Position numbers and translations under genes: made by a program
Notes under the pieces: generated by a model
The model's database searches: none
Seen by the model: only the letters and a program-made list of their open reading frames with translations
Told to the model about the DNA's origin: nothing
In this document: positions 61,520 through 64,000 of the stretch, one piece after another
How positions within the stretch are numbered: position 1 is the first letter of the stretch
Layout of the letters: each line of letters starts with the position of its first letter
From: FEN-1073 sp963780865
GTDB lineage: Bacteria > Chloroflexota > Anaerolineae > Anaerolineales > RBG-16-64-43
DNA length: 64,000 nt
Direction of reading: 5' to 3'
NCBI GenBank assembly: GCA_963780865.1
Contig: CAWADT010000013.1
Location: forward strand, 1-64,000

Positions 61520-62640
61520 GCCGGTCCTCCGGCCGAATTGGCCAATTCCTTGGTACGGCGGCGGGAGAACATCCGCGTCACTTCGAGCATCCGCGGGAGA
61601 AGGATATGGTAGGCGCCGTACAGGAGCGGGGAGCCTGAATAATCCCAGGCGCCGGCGGACTGGATGACCTCGCCGCCAAATCCCGTTTTAAATTGAAACA
61701 CGCCCCAGAGCGGGTCGTCCTCCGTGAATGAATCCGGCGCGCCCCAAAAATCGTAGGAAGCGCAGCCGTGCGACCGCAGCCAGCGGATTGCCTCCCATTG
61801 CAGCAGGTGGTTCGGCATTTTTTCGCGGTGCATCGCGCGCGACATTCCGTAGAGATACCAGCCGCGGCGGGCGAAGTGGAAGAGGATCAGGGCGGAGATT
61901 GGCAGCCCCTCGACCTCTGCGATCATTGGCTGGGCCAACCCGGCCCGCATCATGGCGGTCCACACGTCGAGGTAATACTCCCTCGAGCGGATGACGAATC
62001 CGTCCCGGTCGGCCGTCTCGGCGTACATCCGCGCGAGCGCCGGCAAATCGGCTTCCGATCCAGGCCGCACGTCCACGCCGTGCTTTCGCGCCAAACGGAT
62101 GTTGTAGCGCGTTTTCTGTTTCATCGCAGCCAGAAGCGTTTCTTCCTCCGGACGAATATCCAGGAGGACCGTGTTCCGAAATTGCACCTGCTCGGAGGAG
62201 AAGCGCCATCCCCGCCGGCGCAGAGTACGCAACGTTTCCGCACCCGCGGGATCGGCTGAACTTTCGCCCCTCTCCGGAAAATAGGTTCCAACGGTCAGGT
62301 CTGGATCGATTTTCAATTGGATCGCGCCTTCGTTGCGGGCTGTATTCTCCAGATCGGAGAGCACCCCGTTCCGAACCGCCTCGTCGCGCCAATCCAGCAC
62401 AGGACCTTTGGGAAGATAAAACACCGCGGCCGAAACCGGGCCGATGCGAACCGTCCGCCGCAGGATTTGTGCCGCGGCTGCAATGGAAGAATCTTCCCGC
62501 TCCCACAACCGCCGCTGGACGCTCCAGCCGAAGCGGGTTTTGCATTCGCCCCACTCCCAGGCCTGAAGGACATGCGCTCCGGGGAGCTGCGAGACGGCCC
62601 GGTCCCATTCCTCGCGCGCGTTGACGGTTCGGGATTTCAC
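61516..62640 (-). CDS. FemAB-type peptidyl/glycyltransferase, second of pair
   Basis: The 374-residue protein is a double-GNAT FemABX-like enzyme: HVLQAWEWGECKTRFGW at the start, MKQKTRYNIRLARKHGV, GWYLYGMSRAMHREKMPNHLL and GVFQFKTGFGGEVI. Such enzymes add amino acids from aminoacyl-tRNA to lipid II. The GTG at 62640 overlaps the stop of the first paralogue (GTGA); the long upstream frame is a shadow. It is a paralogue of the gene before it. Confidence 0.88.
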   Translation of the reverse strand: MKSRTVNAREEWDRAVSQLPGAHVLQAWEWGECKTRFGWSVQRRLWEREDSSIAAAAQILRRTVRIGPVSAAVFYLPKGPVLDWRDEAVRNGVLSDLENTARNEGAIQLKIDPDLTVGTYFPERGESSADPAGAETLRTLRRRGWRFSSEQVQFRNTVLLDIRPEEETLLAAMKQKTRYNIRLARKHGVDVRPGSEADLPALARMYAETADRDGFVIRSREYYLDVWTAMMRAGLAQPMIAEVEGLPISALILFHFARRGWYLYGMSRAMHREKMPNHLLQWEAIRWLRSHGCASYDFWGAPDSFTEDDPLWGVFQFKTGFGGEVIQSAGAWDYSGSPLLYGAYHILLPRMLEVTRMFSRRRTKELANSAGGPA

Positions 62641-63638
62641 GCGGCCTCCATTCGGCGCCGGGCGGCCCATCGCTGATAGACAAAATAGAGCGCGGGGTTG
62701 TATATCCGGTCCCACGTTCCGACGGACCGCCATACTCGGCCGCCAAATCCGCGTTTGAAACGGTAGACGCCCCACAAGCCGTCCTCCCGCTGAACGAATT
62801 GGGCTTCCAGTTCGCTCTCCTGTGCGTCGGGGATGCCCCATAGATCATATTCGGCGCAACCGCGCCCGCGGGCCCAGCGCATGGCTTCCCATTGCAGCAG
62901 GTGGGGCGCCATCACCTCGCGGTGGAGATTGGAAGAGGCGCCGTAAAGGTACCAGGCGCGGCGACCCTGGGCAAACACCATCAAGCCGGAAAGAATCTCG
63001 CCGCGATAGGACGCAAGCAGCAATTCCACGGTTTGATGCGGGATGAAAGCCGCAAAAGCGGCGCGATAATACGCTTCCGAATGCACGGCAAAAGAATCCC
63101 GCAAGCCGGTCGTATCCATCAACCGCGCGAAGGCGGCAATATCGTCGGATGCGGCAACGACCACGTCGTGCTTGGCGGCGAGCCGAATGTTATAGCGCGT
63201 CTTCGGTTTCATTCTGGCCAGGAGATCGCTCTCGGTGCCGCGCAAATCCACCAGAATCGTCCGGGGCGGCTGGACGGTGCGCGCCCCCGAGCGAAAACCC
63301 TGCCGCCGCAATTCCTCCCTCGCCGAGTCTTCGTCGGACCAATCCGGTTCGATGGAAAGAAATGCCGCCCGTCTGGATCGGCACAAGCGGTCGATCGAGG
63401 GCAGCAGATCGGCGAGCGCTCCGGTAGTGGAAGGAACAGGTCCGCGCGGAAGGTAGCCCACGGAAAATCCGAAGGGCAGGCGGCGGAAGAGCAGGAGGCT
63501 TCCGGAATCTTCCGTCTGCAGGCAATCTGCCCTCCAGCCGAAAGCCGATTTCAAACGGCCCCAGGAAGCAGTCTGCAACAAATGCGCATCAGGGTAGCGG
63601 GAAGCAAGGCGCGCTTCCCATTGATCCAAGGAAAGCAT
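62637..63638 (-). CDS. FemAB-type peptidyl/glycyltransferase, first of pair
   Basis: The 333-residue FemABX-like enzyme shows HLLQTASWGRLKSAFGW, MKPKTRYNIRLAAKHDV, AWYLYGASSNLHREVMAPHLLQ and GVYRFKRGFGGRVW. It presumably adds an amino acid to a peptidoglycan precursor stem, with the second protein adding the next. TATAAT (63646-63651 on minus) lies seven bases before the ATG with no ribosome site, so it is likely leaderless. It opens the unit FemAB1-FemAB2-PLP enzyme-HAD. Confidence 0.88.
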   Translation of the reverse strand: MLSLDQWEARLASRYPDAHLLQTASWGRLKSAFGWRADCLQTEDSGSLLLFRRLPFGFSVGYLPRGPVPSTTGALADLLPSIDRLCRSRRAAFLSIEPDWSDEDSAREELRRQGFRSGARTVQPPRTILVDLRGTESDLLARMKPKTRYNIRLAAKHDVVVAASDDIAAFARLMDTTGLRDSFAVHSEAYYRAAFAAFIPHQTVELLLASYRGEILSGLMVFAQGRRAWYLYGASSNLHREVMAPHLLQWEAMRWARGRGCAEYDLWGIPDAQESELEAQFVQREDGLWGVYRFKRGFGGRVWRSVGTWDRIYNPALYFVYQRWAARRRMEAA

Positions 63639-63726
63639 GCGGAGGATTATATCAACGCTGCTGGAAAGGTTCGCGCCGGGATCGCTGTTCTGCCTTGTAA
63701 AATCAAAATGAGTGGAAACCCGAGGG

Positions 63727-64000
63727 TCACCGGATCTGGTTGAAATTCACCAGGATTAAGTTGCGGGCGCAATCGTTATAGGTGTCGAGATAGACGCGGG
63801 CTGAGATTTCCTTATGCGTCCCGTCGAACAGCTGGATCCAGAGGGTCTGGGTGCTGTCCATCGTTTGAGTGCCCAGCAGGAATTCATACCCGGCCGGCCC
63901 GTATTGGGATGCGCTGCCGGTCAGTTTCTCGGTGGAAACTGCGCTGCCCGCCCAAGAACCTTCCAGATGGAGGATGAGATTCTGGATCGGGATTCCCGCC
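63727..64000 (-). CDS. 3' end of a secreted-type protein (partial)
   Basis: An open frame enters from the right edge and ends at a TGA (63727-63729 on plus as TCA). The 91 residues read like the beta-rich C-terminal tail of exported Chloroflexota proteins: LHLEGSWAGSAVS, YEFLLGTQTMDSTQTLWIQLFD, ISARVYLDTYNDCARNLILVNF. There is no start in the window. Cell location and role cannot be told. Confidence 0.6.
   Translation of the reverse strand, partial: AGIPIQNLILHLEGSWAGSAVSTEKLTGSASQYGPAGYEFLLGTQTMDSTQTLWIQLFDGTHKEISARVYLDTYNDCARNLILVNFNQIR

Noticed and set aside
61516..62841. Longer FemAB protein starting at 62841
   Set aside because: The extra 67 residues lie within the upstream paralogue. 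The GTG at 62640 in the GTGA overlap fits the family's N-terminus.

Overview
The window reads as two unrelated pieces. Positions 1 to about 2044 are very AT-rich, have no reading frame longer than about 80 codons and show no recognisable gene. At about 2045 the composition switches abruptly to GC-rich, densely coding bacterial DNA, and the first gene there, an ABC exporter, lacks its N-terminus. The simplest reading is a chimeric join or a foreign insertion at the left end. The remaining 62 kb looks like Chloroflexota, probably class Anaerolineae. This is inferred from PT-rich lipoprotein stalks, a 7TM sensor with an LRYRLWDVDILINRT-like motif, roadblock/V4R regulators, DUF1015, tandem FemAB proteins and the general gene style. 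No 16S rRNA or tRNA is present to confirm it.

Layout: 2.0-5.4 kb holds the truncated ABC exporter, deoC and a lipoprotein esterase. From 5.8 to 9.9 kb on the minus strand lie a PIG-V-like mannosyltransferase, two sugar ABC permeases and a CGNR-type regulator. From 10.1 to 13.3 kb on the plus strand are two lipoprotein hydrolases and a radical-SAM/HhH DNA-repair-type protein. A phosphate uptake locus (13.5-17.8 kb) has pstSCAB on minus and a second, divergent pstB. From 18.4 to 27.2 kb is a block of three AAA-type ATPases fused to three different partners (Ser/Thr kinase, 7TM-GAF sensor, winged helix), with a bactofilin-like membrane protein between them.

From 27.6 to 37.1 kb runs a complete shikimate/phenylalanine/tyrosine gene set: pheA, aroF, tyrA, aroA, aroE, aroC, an aroK-aroB fusion and aroQ. 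It is preceded by what looks like a classical Phe/Tyr leader-peptide attenuator. Palindromic repeats flank pheA-aroF. After DUF1015 come mltG, yqgF, a frameshifted membrane-anchored gene and alaS (38.7-44.6 kb, minus), degV, a CruF-like membrane protein, an SDR/TetR pair with an operator palindrome, the SRP RNA, a G5/3D cell-wall protein and rsmA. An intact IS with TTAA duplications sits next to a MITE-like element (51.1-52.5 kb). From 52.6 to 56.1 kb a V4R/response-regulator/DPM-synthase/zinc-ribbon operon is divergent from a roadblock gene. pyrG, a YugP-type protease, an S41 protease, a HAD phosphatase, a PLP deaminase, two FemAB paralogues and the 3' end of a secreted-type protein finish the window.

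Points most worth following: the pheA attenuator; the two PstB ATPases whose degenerate motifs fall in the same composite ATP site; the three-output AAA ATPase block; the in-frame UGA at codon 3 of aroC; and repeated placement of a -10 hexamer 6-7 nt before start codons, which suggests leaderless mRNAs.
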